Source of the DNA: Pseudomonas sp. Irchel 3E20
GTDB taxonomy: Bacteria > Pseudomonadota > Gammaproteobacteria > Pseudomonadales > Pseudomonadaceae
Assembly: GCF_900187645.1 (NCBI RefSeq)
Contig: NZ_FYEE01000008.1
Location: 186,001 to 250,000 of the forward strand
DNA: 64,000 nt
Reading direction: 5' to 3'
Position numbers and translations under genes: made by a program. Below, in pieces: positions 16,711 to 24,433 of the stretch. The notes under the pieces are model-generated. The model was not told the DNA's origin. It did not search any database and worked only from the letters and a program-made list of their open reading frames with translations. Within the stretch, counting starts at the first letter, position 1. Every line of letters starts with the position of its first letter.

Positions 16711-16726
16711 CCCTCGGAGACTTGCC

Positions 16727-17293
16727 ATGCGCCGTCTGCTTCTCGCCCTGCCGTTTGCCCTGTTGCCCCTGGTGGCCGCCCAAGCCGCCGACACCCACGA
16801 CCACGAGCATGGCAGCCTCGGCGCCCACGAACACGGGGTCGCGCGCCTGAATGCGGCGCTGGATGGCAAGACCCTGGAGCTGGAACTACAAAGCCCGGCG
16901 ATGAACCTGGTGGGTTTCGAGCACGTGGCCAGCAGCGACGCCGACAAGGCCAAGGTCGCCGCCGTGCACGCGCAACTGGCGCAACCTCTGGCGCTGTTCA
17001 GCTTGCCCGCCACTGCCGGTTGCACGGTGGCCAGCCAAGAGTTGGAGAGCCCGCTGTTCGGCGACAAAGCCGAAGATCACGACCACGATGCAGAGGGCGA
17101 CGAACACGACCACAGCGAAATCCACGCCCACTACCAGTTCACCTGCGCCACGCCCGCCGCGTTGAAGCACCTGGACCTGGGCAATCTGTTCAAGACCTTC
17201 CCCGCCACCCAGAAAATTGCGGTACAACTCATCGGCCCGAGCGGCCAGCAAGGGGTTGAAGTCACGGCCAAGGCTGCGCTGCTGACCTTTTAA
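16727..17293 (+). CDS. His-rich periplasmic DUF2796 protein (zinc-responsive operon)
   Basis: 188 residues. Signal peptide about 1-21 (ending VAAQAA), then two histidine clusters: THDHEHGSLGAHEHG (about 23-37) and DHDHDAEGDEHDHSEIHAHY (about 119-138). These look like metal-binding loops. The rest fits DUF2796, with LQSPAMNLVGFEH near 55 and a Cys at each of about 97 and 143. It is the first gene of a run with an ABC ATPase, an FtsX-like permease and a DUF3299 protein, matching PA4063 of P. aeruginosa. Together with the Zur-like site upstream, this suggests periplasmic zinc binding for uptake or chaperoning. The direction of transport is not established by the sequence. Confidence 0.85.
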   Translation: MRRLLLALPFALLPLVAAQAADTHDHEHGSLGAHEHGVARLNAALDGKTLELELQSPAMNLVGFEHVASSDADKAKVAAVHAQLAQPLALFSLPATAGCTVASQELESPLFGDKAEDHDHDAEGDEHDHSEIHAHYQFTCATPAALKHLDLGNLFKTFPATQKIAVQLIGPSGQQGVEVTAKAALLTF

Positions 17294-17300
17294 AAACATA

Positions 17301-17344
17301 CCCAGCCCTCTGTGGGAGCAGGCCTGCTCCCAAAGAGGGCTGGG
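17301..17344. repeat. 44-nt near-perfect palindrome (REP-related) inside operon
   Basis: CCCAGCCCTCT (17301-17311) pairs with AGAGGGCTGGG (17334-17344). Inside it, TGGGAGCAGG (17313-17322) pairs with CCTGCTCCCA (17323-17332). Only one G/A position is unpaired in 44 bases. It begins seven bases after the DUF2796 stop and shares CTCTGTGGGAGC with the REP cluster at 5263. It may stabilise or attenuate the message between the first and second genes. Confidence 0.85.
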
Positions 17345-17375
17345 GTTGCACCGAACCCACCAAGAACCCGTCGCC

Positions 17376-18086
17376 ATGACCCAAGCGCTTATCGAACTCT
17401 CCCACCTGAGTTTCAGTTGGCCCGGCCACCCGCAGTTGCTGGATATCCCGGCGTTTCGCCTGGAACCCGGCCAGACGCTGTTTCTCAAAGGCCCCAGCGG
17501 CAGCGGCAAGACCACCCTGCTGGGCCTGTTGGGCGGGGTGCAGAAGCCCGACAGCGGCAGCATCCGCCTGCTGGGCCAGGAGTTGACCGCGCTGGCGGCG
17601 GGCGCCCGTGACCGCTTCCGGGTCGATCACACGGGCTACATCTTCCAGCAATTCAACTTGCTGCCCTTTTTGTCGGTGCGTGAAAACGTCGAGTTGCCGT
17701 GCCACTTCTCCAAGCTGCGCGCGCGCCGCGCCGCGCAGCGCCATGGCAGCGTGGAAAAAGCCGCCAGCACCCTGCTGGCGCACCTGGGCCTGACCGACCC
17801 CAGCCTGCTGGGCCGGCGCGCCGATGCCCTGTCCATCGGCCAACAGCAACGGGTGGCCGCCGCCCGTGCGCTGATCGGCCAACCGGAGCTGGTGATCGCC
17901 GACGAACCGACCTCGGCCCTGGACTACGACGCCCGCGAGGCCTTTATCCGCCTGCTGTTCGCCGAATGCCGCGAGGCCGGCGCCAGCCTGTTGTTCGTCA
18001 GCCATGACCAAAGCCTGGCGCCGCTGTTCGACCGCCACTTGTCCCTGGCCGAACTCAATCGCGCCGCCGCGCCCTGCGAGGTTTGA
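17376..18086 (+). CDS. ABC transporter ATP-binding protein (LolD/MacB type)
   Basis: 236 residues from ATG 17376. Walker A KGPSGSGKTTLL near residue 42, Q-loop FQQFNLLPFLSVREN near 90, a signature-like LSIGQQQRVAAARAL near 147 (LSIGQ instead of LSGGQ), Walker B LVIADEPTSALD near 167 and the H-loop LLFVSHD near 206. This is the subgroup that powers FtsX-like permeases such as LolCDE and MacB. It is followed one base later by the permease gene. Membership of a zinc-linked operon is inferred from neighbours and the Zur-like site. Confidence 0.92.
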   Translation: MTQALIELSHLSFSWPGHPQLLDIPAFRLEPGQTLFLKGPSGSGKTTLLGLLGGVQKPDSGSIRLLGQELTALAAGARDRFRVDHTGYIFQQFNLLPFLSVRENVELPCHFSKLRARRAAQRHGSVEKAASTLLAHLGLTDPSLLGRRADALSIGQQQRVAAARALIGQPELVIADEPTSALDYDAREAFIRLLFAECREAGASLLFVSHDQSLAPLFDRHLSLAELNRAAAPCEV

Positions 18087-18087
18087 G

Positions 18088-19353
18088 ATGTACTTGTTCC
18101 GCCTAGCCATGGCCAGCCTGGCAAACCGCCGCTTTACCGCGACCCTCACCGCGTTCGCCATTGCCCTGTCGGTGTGCCTGCTGCTGGCGGTGGAGCGGGT
18201 GCGCACCGAGGCCCGCGCCAGTTTCGCCAGCACCATCAGCGGCAGCGACTTGATCGTCGGCGCCCGCTCAGGCTCGGTGAACCTGCTGCTGTATTCGGTG
18301 TTTCGCATCGGCAACGCCACCAACAACATCCGCTGGGACAGCTTCGAGCACTTCGCCAGCCACCCGAAAGTGAAGTGGGCGATCCCCATGTCCCTGGGCG
18401 ACTCCCATCGCGGCTACCGGGTGATGGGCACCACCGAGGCCTACTTCCAGCATTACCAATACGGGCGCCAGCAGCACCTGGCGCTGGCCGATGGCCGCGC
18501 CTTCGCCAGCGACCCGTTCGAGGTGGTGCTGGGTGCCGAAGTGGCCCAGGCACTGCATTACACACTGGGCGAACAACTGGTGCTGGCCCATGGCGTGGCG
18601 GCGGTGAGCCTGGTCAAGCACGACGACAAGCCCTTCACCGTGGTCGGCATCCTCCAGCGCACCGGCACGCCGGTGGACCGCACGCTGCATATCAGCCTGG
18701 GCGGCATGGAAGCGATCCACATCGATTGGCAAAACGGCATGCCCGCCCGGGGCAAAGGCCGGGTCAGCGCCGAACAGGCACGCAACATGGACCTCAAGCC
18801 CCAGGCCATCACCGCGTTCATGCTCGGCCTCAACAGCAAGATTTCCACCTTCGCTGTGCAGCGCGAAATCAACGAGTTCCGTGGCGAACCGCTGCTGGCG
18901 ATCCTGCCGGGGGTGGCGTTGCAAGAGCTGTGGAGCCTGATGGGCACCGCCGAAAAGGCGCTGTTCGTGGTGTCGCTGTTCGTGGTGCTGACGGGGTTGA
19001 TCGGCATGCTCACGGCAATTCTCACCAGCCTTAACGAACGCCGCCGCGAGATGGCGATCCTGCGCTCGGTGGGCGCGCGGCCCTGGCACATCGCGAGCCT
19101 GCTGGTGCTGGAGGCGTTCGCCCTGGCGTTGGCCGGGGTCACGGCGGGCCTGGGGTTGCTGTACCTGGGCATCGCCCTCGCCCAAGGCTATGTGCAGGCC
19201 AACTATGGGTTGTACCTGCCGCTGGCCTGGCCAAGCGAGTATGAGTGGGCGCTGATGGGCGCTATCCTGGCGGCCGCTGTGCTGATGGGCAGCGTGCCGG
19301 CCTGGCGCGCCTACCGGCAATCCCTGGCCGATGGCCTGTCCATTCGTTTATGA
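18088..19353 (+). CDS. FtsX-like ABC transporter permease
   Basis: 421 residues from ATG 18088, directly after the ATPase stop. The architecture is that of MacB/LolC permeases: one membrane segment near residues 19-38, a large periplasmic domain (about 45-290), then three segments near 300-325, 345-375 and 385-405, with LTAILTSLNERRREMAILRSVGARPWHI before the second, the typical FtsX coupling region. The partner is the preceding ATPase. Such transporters act on periplasmic substrates by mechanotransmission rather than as simple importers, so the cargo could be a periplasmic protein or peptide linked to zinc homeostasis. Confidence 0.9.
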   Translation: MYLFRLAMASLANRRFTATLTAFAIALSVCLLLAVERVRTEARASFASTISGSDLIVGARSGSVNLLLYSVFRIGNATNNIRWDSFEHFASHPKVKWAIPMSLGDSHRGYRVMGTTEAYFQHYQYGRQQHLALADGRAFASDPFEVVLGAEVAQALHYTLGEQLVLAHGVAAVSLVKHDDKPFTVVGILQRTGTPVDRTLHISLGGMEAIHIDWQNGMPARGKGRVSAEQARNMDLKPQAITAFMLGLNSKISTFAVQREINEFRGEPLLAILPGVALQELWSLMGTAEKALFVVSLFVVLTGLIGMLTAILTSLNERRREMAILRSVGARPWHIASLLVLEAFALALAGVTAGLGLLYLGIALAQGYVQANYGLYLPLAWPSEYEWALMGAILAAAVLMGSVPAWRAYRQSLADGLSIRL

Positions 19354-19364
19354 GGAAACACCGC

Positions 19365-19883
19365 ATGCCCCGCGCCCTGCTTGCGCTGCTGTTACTGGTT
19401 GCCCTGCCGTCGTGGGCGGCCGAACCCCGGGACCTGACCTGGTCGGAAATGATCCCGCCCGACGCGCCCGTAGTCGAGCCGAACATGACGCCCCTGCACG
19501 ACCTGGCCAAGCTCAGCGATGCCCTGGCCGCCGAGGCCGGCCCCGCCGCCCATCAGGACATGCCCGACGCGCCGGTGGTCAAGGGCCTGAACGGTGAGCG
19601 CATCCGCCTGCCGGGCTACATCGTGCCGCTGGAGGTCAACGAGGCGGGGCGCACCACGGACTTCCTCCTGGTGCCCTACTTCGGCGCCTGCATCCACGTG
19701 CCGCCACCGCCGTCGAACCAGATCGTGCATGTGAAAAGCGAAGTGGGGGTCAAGCTCGAAGAGTTGTACCAGCCGTACTGGATCGAGGGCGCGTTGCAGG
19801 TCAAAGCGTCCAGCAGCGAATTGGCCGATGCCGGCTACCAGATGGACGCCGAGAAGATCTATCTCTACGAGTTGCCCGAGTAA
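19365..19883 (+). CDS. DUF3299 periplasmic protein
   Basis: 172 residues from ATG 19365, supported by GAGGAAA six bases upstream; an in-frame ATG at 19350 overlaps the permease stop and lacks its own ribosome site. Signal peptide about 1-19 (LLALLLLVALPSWA). The conserved DUF3299 core is visible: IRLPGYIVPLEV near residue 80, FLLVPYFGACIHVPPPPSNQ near 100-119 and YWIEGAL near 139. The Cys/His/Pro-rich segment looks like a possible metal site. Fourth gene of the Zur-type operon, corresponding to PA4066. Molecular function unknown. Confidence 0.85.
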   Translation: MPRALLALLLLVALPSWAAEPRDLTWSEMIPPDAPVVEPNMTPLHDLAKLSDALAAEAGPAAHQDMPDAPVVKGLNGERIRLPGYIVPLEVNEAGRTTDFLLVPYFGACIHVPPPPSNQIVHVKSEVGVKLEELYQPYWIEGALQVKASSSELADAGYQMDAEKIYLYELPE

Positions 19884-19925
19884 AACGCAAAAGGTTCCCT
19901 GTTTACGGGCTCCATCGCGTTTTCA

Positions 19926-19966
19926 TTGAGCTGTGTCAAAGCCTGCCCCTGGGTCATCACTACCAT
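19926..19966 (+). promoter_or_regulatory. Candidate ANR/FNR box and -10 of oprG promoter
   Basis: TTGAGCTGTGTCAA (19926-19939) is a 14-base dyad matching TTGAT-N4-RTCAA except for one base. A -10-like TACCAT lies at 19961-19966. A start about seven bases further on would put the dyad centre near -41, the class II activator position. OmpW/OprG genes are known to respond to FNR/ANR under low oxygen. Confidence 0.55.
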
Positions 19967-20003
19967 TGGACGCAGCCAACTAAAAACGTCCTTTGGAGCC
20001 CCC

Positions 20004-20702
20004 ATGCACAAGTCTTTGCTTAGCGCTTCCCTGTTTGCCCTCGCGCTCGCCGCGCCGATCGCCCACGCCCACCAGGCTGGCGACATCCTCGTGCGTGCCG
20101 GTGCCATCACCGTCAACCCGAAAGCCGACACCTCCAGCGTCAAGGTAGACCGCGGCGCGCTGGCTGGTCACGACCTGGGCGGCAAAGCCACCATGGACAG
20201 CGACACTCAGCTGGGTCTGAACTTCGCTTACATGCTGACCGACCACTGGGGTCTCGAACTGCTGGCCGCCACGCCGTTTGAACACGACGTGAAAATCAAA
20301 GGCACTGCCCTGGCCCCAGCCAACGGCAAGCTCGGCTCCCTCAAGCACCTGCCGCCAACCCTGAGCGTGGTCTACTACCCGCTGGACACCAAGTCCGCAT
20401 TCCAACCCTACGTGGGCGCCGGCATCAACTACACCTGGATCTATGACGAACACGTTGGCAGCGACGCGCAAGCCGCCGGTTTCGACAATTTCCGCGCCAG
20501 CAACAGCTGGGGCTGGGCCGCTCAACTGGGCGCCGACTACATGATTACCGACAGAATCATGCTCAACGCCCAGGTTCGCTACATCGACATCGAAACCACC
20601 GCCTACGTGAACAACGACGGCGTATCCCCTGGCACCCGCGCCAAGGTCGACGTTGATGTTGATCCGTTCGTGTACATGGTTGGCCTGGGCTACAAGTTCT
20701 AA
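20004..20702 (+). CDS. oprG: Outer-membrane protein OprG (OmpW family)
   Basis: 232 residues from ATG 20004, with TTTGGAG upstream. Signal peptide about 1-22 (ALALAAPIAHA), mature start HQAGDILVRAGAITVNP, and an eight-strand barrel ending MVGLGYKF with a terminal Phe as expected for BAM-assembled proteins. OmpW-family signatures such as HWGLELLAATPFEHDVK and AFQPYVGAGINYTW are clear. It forms a small channel for hydrophobic or small amphipathic solutes. The gene is monocistronic: a candidate ANR-controlled promoter lies upstream and a strong terminator follows. Its position after the DUF3299 gene matches PA4067. Confidence 0.95.
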   Translation: MHKSLLSASLFALALAAPIAHAHQAGDILVRAGAITVNPKADTSSVKVDRGALAGHDLGGKATMDSDTQLGLNFAYMLTDHWGLELLAATPFEHDVKIKGTALAPANGKLGSLKHLPPTLSVVYYPLDTKSAFQPYVGAGINYTWIYDEHVGSDAQAAGFDNFRASNSWGWAAQLGADYMITDRIMLNAQVRYIDIETTAYVNNDGVSPGTRAKVDVDVDPFVYMVGLGYKF

Positions 20703-20716
20703 GTACCCCGCCCACG

Positions 20717-20745
20717 AAAAAGGCGCCTGCGAAGGCGCCTTTTTT
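20717..20745. terminator. Bidirectional terminator oprG / epimerase
   Basis: AAAAAGGCGCC and GGCGCCTTTTT form a perfect 11-base stem around TGCGAA. A-runs and T-runs on both sides let it stop both convergent transcripts. Confidence 0.92.
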
Positions 20746-20760
20746 ATGCCCGTCGAATGC

Positions 20761-21690
20761 TCAGCGGCCGAGCAGGCGCGCCAGGCCCACGGTCAGCGGT
20801 GTTTGCACAGGCAGCTCAAAACGCTGCGCCAGGCGCTGGTTGTTGGCCCGCGAATGGCGGATATCGCCGGCCCGCGCCGGGCCATGGCTGATGGCGGGCA
20901 GCGAACCGACCACGCCTTCAAGCGCCACCAGCAATTGCTTGAGGCTGATGGACTGGTTCCAGCCGACGTTCACCGCGCCCACTTCCAGGCTCGGCGCTTC
21001 GAGGGCTTGCACCAGTAGGCCGACCAGGTCTGCCACGTAGAGGAAGTCGCGGGTTTGCTCGCCATCGCCAAACACGGTGATCGGCAGGCCCTTGGCCGCC
21101 CGCTCGCTGAAAATGCTGATGACCCCGGAGTACGGCGAAGACGGGTCCTGGCGTGGGCCAAAGATGTTGAAAAAGCGGAAGATCGCGGGCGCCAGCCCAT
21201 GCTCGCGACGGTAGAAATCCAGGTAATACTCGCTGGCCAGTTTGTCCGAGGCGTAGGGCGTGAGCGGCGCCTTGGGAGTGTCTTCGTCGATGGCCTGGCC
21301 TTCGCCGTTGTTGCCGTACACTGCCGCGCTGGAGGCGAACACCACACGCTTGACGCCGTGCTCGCGCATGGCCTCACAAACATTGAGGGTAGCGATGAAG
21401 TTGCTCTGGTGGGTGCGTACCGGGTCGTCCACCGAGGCCTGCACCGATGCGACTGCCGCCAAGTGGGCGACAGCCTGGCACCCGGCCATGGCCTGGGCCA
21501 CCAACGCGGCATCGGCGGCGTCGCCGACGATCAGCTCGACCTTGGGGTTATCCAGCGCCAGGTTGCTGCGCTTGCCAGTGGACAGGTCGTCAAGCACCCG
21601 CACCGAGTAACCCTTGGCCAACAGTGCGTCGGTCAGGTGGGAACCAATGAAACCGGCGCCGCCGGTGATTAAGACAATGCCTTTAGCCAT
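20761..21690 (-). CDS. NAD-dependent epimerase/dehydratase (SDR, UDP-glucose 4-epimerase-like)
   Basis: 309 residues from ATG 21690. The extended-SDR Rossmann motif LITGGAGFIGSHL is at the N-terminus, followed by VRVLDDLSTGKRSNL. The catalytic Tyr-Lys pair lies in LTPYASDKLASEYY near residue 148, preceded by FASSAAVYG with the active-site Ser. It resembles GalE/WbpP-type sugar-nucleotide epimerases acting on UDP- or dTDP-sugars. No glycosyltransferase or O-antigen genes are nearby. The upstream RmlD-like gene overlaps it by eight bases, so the two are coupled. Confidence 0.88.
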   Translation of the reverse strand: MAKGIVLITGGAGFIGSHLTDALLAKGYSVRVLDDLSTGKRSNLALDNPKVELIVGDAADAALVAQAMAGCQAVAHLAAVASVQASVDDPVRTHQSNFIATLNVCEAMREHGVKRVVFASSAAVYGNNGEGQAIDEDTPKAPLTPYASDKLASEYYLDFYRREHGLAPAIFRFFNIFGPRQDPSSPYSGVISIFSERAAKGLPITVFGDGEQTRDFLYVADLVGLLVQALEAPSLEVGAVNVGWNQSISLKQLLVALEGVVGSLPAISHGPARAGDIRHSRANNQRLAQRFELPVQTPLTVGLARLLGR

Positions 21691-22567
21691 GACGATAAAA
21701 CCTATCCAATAAGCCCGGGAGCGCCGCGCGCCAGGCACGTGGCTTGATCCCGAAAGTGTGCAGAATTTTCTTGCAGGCCAGCACCGCGTGTTGCGGTTCT
21801 TCGCCAGCATCCGGGCGCGCGGCGTGGGCCTGCGCGGTAGGCGCTTCGATCGCCAGGGGGTGCAACTGCCGCGCCTCGCTGAGAATCGCCTGCCCCAGCG
21901 CCAGCGGCGTGGTGGCTTCGTGCCCGGCGTAGTGGTACGTGCCCCACAGGGGCGCGGCGCAATCGAGCTGCTTGAGCACCGAGATAATCACCCGGGCGGC
22001 GTCGTCGGCCGGGGTCGGGTTGCCACGCCGGTCGTCGGCCATCAGCAACTCTTCGGCGGTTTCGGCCCGGGCCAGGAAACGCCCCAGGGTGCCGTCGAGG
22101 CTGTCGTCCAGCAACCAGCCAAAGCGCAACAGCACATGCTGCGGGCACGTAGCGCGCACGCTTTGCTCGATCCGCCATAGCGCCTGGCCGCGCAGGCCCA
22201 ACGGCACCGGCTCGTCTTTTTCGCTGTAGGCCGTGGCCCGCGAGCCGTCGAACACGCGATAGCTGGAGGGTTGCAGGAGGATGATGTTGTGGTGCTGGCA
22301 CAGCTCGGCGAGGCGTTCCACCGCGCGTTCCTGCTCGGCCAGGCGTGGCTCGGCCACCGCTTCGGCCTGGAACCAGTCGAAGTAGTAGGCGAGGTTAATC
22401 AAGGCGTCGGGGCGGGTGTCGTCGAGCAGTTGCGTCAAGCTCGCGGCGTCCCAACCGTCTTGCGGTGGGCGGGGCGCGAGAAAACCGATGTCTTCTTCCG
22501 CACCGAGGCGAATCAGCGCCTGCCCGAGGGCATTCCCGCCGCCCAATAACATAAGGCGCATTCGCAT
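21683..22567 (-). CDS. RmlD-like sugar-nucleotide-binding protein
   Basis: 294 residues from ATG 22567 (MRMRLMLLGGGNALGQALIR); a second ATG two codons on is possible. The N-terminal nucleotide-binding loop GGGNALGQ is altered from the usual GxxGxxG. DALINLAYYFDWFQAE and IILLQPSSYRVFDGSR follow the dTDP-4-dehydrorhamnose reductase pattern, but the usual YxxxK catalytic pair is not clear: the corresponding region reads PLGLRGQALWRIEQ. It may be a degenerate or regulatory member. Its 3' end overlaps the epimerase start. Confidence 0.8.
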   Translation of the reverse strand: MRMRLMLLGGGNALGQALIRLGAEEDIGFLAPRPPQDGWDAASLTQLLDDTRPDALINLAYYFDWFQAEAVAEPRLAEQERAVERLAELCQHHNIILLQPSSYRVFDGSRATAYSEKDEPVPLGLRGQALWRIEQSVRATCPQHVLLRFGWLLDDSLDGTLGRFLARAETAEELLMADDRRGNPTPADDAARVIISVLKQLDCAAPLWGTYHYAGHEATTPLALGQAILSEARQLHPLAIEAPTAQAHAARPDAGEEPQHAVLACKKILHTFGIKPRAWRAALPGLLDRFYRHG

Positions 22568-22699
22568 AAAGTCAGCAGGCCCAGTCTGTCGAGAACGATT
22601 GTTGATGCGCAAAAACCCGGAGGTCTTGCCGTGATGATTGCCGGAATCGTTGCATTTTGCGGCTTTGCAGCGCAACCGTCACTTACAAAGTACGCCCAG

Positions 22700-23704
22700 T
22701 CAGTGCGCCGCCACCCGCACCACCGTGGGCGAACCCACACCAAAACGCGTGCGGTATTCGCTCGGCGCCAGGCCGGTGATTTTCTTGAAGGTGGCGCGAA
22801 AAGCGCTGGGGTCTTGGTAACCCACCGTCCAGGCGATGTGGTCGATAGTGCCTTGGGTGAACTCCAGCAATTCGCGCGCCTTGCCGACCCGCAGGTGCTG
22901 GCAGTATTGCGTCGGCTTAAGCCCCGTGGCGGCGCGAAAACGCCGCAGGAACGTGCGCTCCTCCAGGCCCGCGCACTGCGCCATCGCTGCCACCGACACA
23001 TCCACCGCGCCATTGCCTTGCAACCAATGTTGGACCTTGAGCACCGCCCCATCGCCATGGCTGAGGATCGGCGCAAAATTGCTGCCACAGTGGCGTGCGC
23101 TGTCGCTGTGCTCGATCACCAAAAACCGCGCCGTGCCCGCCGCGATGCTCGGCCCCAGCAGGCGATCCACCAGGCGCAGGCCCAACTCGGCCCAGGCCAT
23201 CAAGCCGGCAGTGGTTATCAGGTCGCCGTCGTCGACAATGGGGGTATTGGCCTGCACCTTGATCGCCGGGTAACGCTCGGCGAAGGCCGTGACCGATGTC
23301 CAGTGGGTGGTGGCGCTGCGCCCATCAAGCAGGCCGCTTTCAGCCAACAGCAGCGAGCCGACGCACACGCCGCCCAGGGTCGCGCCGTTGGCGTGCTGCT
23401 CACGCAGCCACTGGGTCAGCGCCTGCAAGGGCAGGTTGTCGGAAAACGCCGCGATGGAAGGTGGAATCAATACCGCGACCAGCGGATGTTCGGCCCCGGG
23501 GTGGCTGTCGAACACCCGCACTGGCCTGCCATCCGCCTCGGTTTGCCAGTGGCTGACCCGCAGGCGTGGGAGCTGGGCGCTGCACTGTTCGGCGGCAATG
23601 CGGTTAGCCACCCCGAACAGATCCGTCAAACCATGAACCGCCGCCCACTGCGCGCCCGGATACACCAGCACGCCCAACTCAACGACCGCACGTTCTCCCG
23701 CCAT
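22700..23704 (-). CDS. GlxA-type AraC-family regulator
   Basis: 334 residues from ATG 23704, with GAGGGGAAA upstream. The N-terminal DJ-1/PfpI-like domain (about 8-180) includes LVYPGAQWAAVHGL and GVCVGSLLLAESGLLDG with the Cys near the usual nucleophile-elbow position. The C-terminal AraC helix-turn-helix domain (about 225-330) has AQCAGLEERTFLRRFRAATG and HIAWTVGYQDPSAFRATFKKI. GlxA-type regulators often control adjacent catabolic genes. The divergent nicotinamidase-like gene 96 bases away is the obvious candidate target. Confidence 0.92.
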   Translation of the reverse strand: MAGERAVVELGVLVYPGAQWAAVHGLTDLFGVANRIAAEQCSAQLPRLRVSHWQTEADGRPVRVFDSHPGAEHPLVAVLIPPSIAAFSDNLPLQALTQWLREQHANGATLGGVCVGSLLLAESGLLDGRSATTHWTSVTAFAERYPAIKVQANTPIVDDGDLITTAGLMAWAELGLRLVDRLLGPSIAAGTARFLVIEHSDSARHCGSNFAPILSHGDGAVLKVQHWLQGNGAVDVSVAAMAQCAGLEERTFLRRFRAATGLKPTQYCQHLRVGKARELLEFTQGTIDHIAWTVGYQDPSAFRATFKKITGLAPSEYRTRFGVGSPTVVRVAAH

Positions 23705-23800
23705 TGTCAGTTTTCCCCTCTTTATTGTCGGTACGGCCAATGCCCGCAGGCGCAGCCGTTGCCGATACTGGGCGCCACTTCCATCACCGAGGACCGCCCC

Positions 23801-24355
23801 ATGGCCAAGCAAGCGCTCATCCTAGTCGATATCCAGAACGACTACTTCCCCGACGGCAAATGGCCACTTGCGGGCGTGGAAGCCGCCGCCGACAACGCCG
23901 CCCGCCTGCTCGGCGCGGCCCGCGCGGCGGGAGACCTGGTGGTGCACATCCGCCATGAGTTCACCCACGACGATGCGCCGTTCTTCACCCCAGGCTCCCT
24001 GGGCGCGCACCTGCACCCCAAGGTGCAAAACCGCGCCGAAGAACAGGTGGTGCTCAAGCACTTCGTCAATTCATTTCGCGACACTGAGCTGCAAGCGATC
24101 CTTGAACAGCATCACATCGACAGCCTGGTGATCGCCGGCAGCATGAGTCATATGTGCATCGACGCCATCACCCGCGCCGCTGCCGACCTGGGCTACAACG
24201 TCAGCGTGATCCACGACGCCTGCGCCACCTGCGAGCTGGAGTTCAACGGCATCACCGTCCCCGCCGCCCAGGCGCATGCGGCGTTCATGTCGGCGTTGGC
24301 GTTCGCCTATGCCAGCGTGGTCTCGACGGATGAATTCCTGGCCTCCCAAGGCTGA
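23801..24355 (+). CDS. Isochorismatase/nicotinamidase-family cysteine hydrolase
   Basis: 184 residues from ATG 23801, with GAGGA upstream. The family triad is visible: Asp in ALILVDIQNDY near residue 10, Lys in VVLKHFVNSF near 87, and Cys in GSMSHMCIDAITRAA near 120, followed by the cis-peptide-type region. Substrates in this family are amides or isochorismate; the length and lack of a carrier domain fit a small amidohydrolase. It is divergent from the GlxA-type regulator and ends at a strong terminator. Exact substrate unknown. Confidence 0.9.
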   Translation: MAKQALILVDIQNDYFPDGKWPLAGVEAAADNAARLLGAARAAGDLVVHIRHEFTHDDAPFFTPGSLGAHLHPKVQNRAEEQVVLKHFVNSFRDTELQAILEQHHIDSLVIAGSMSHMCIDAITRAAADLGYNVSVIHDACATCELEFNGITVPAAQAHAAFMSALAFAYASVVSTDEFLASQG

Positions 24356-24370
24356 ATTGCGGTCAATAAA

Positions 24371-24404
24371 AAACCCGCGTTTCCAAGGGAGGAAACGCGG
24401 GTTT
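24371..24404. terminator. Bidirectional terminator hydrolase / ssb
   Basis: AAACCCGCGTTTCC (24371-24384) pairs with GGAAACGCGGGTTT (24391-24404), a perfect 14-base stem with a six-base loop. It is flanked by A- and T-rich ends that suit both convergent transcripts. Confidence 0.93.
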
Positions 24405-24433
24405 TGTGCGTTCTGCCAGCCTGAGGCTAGGGC

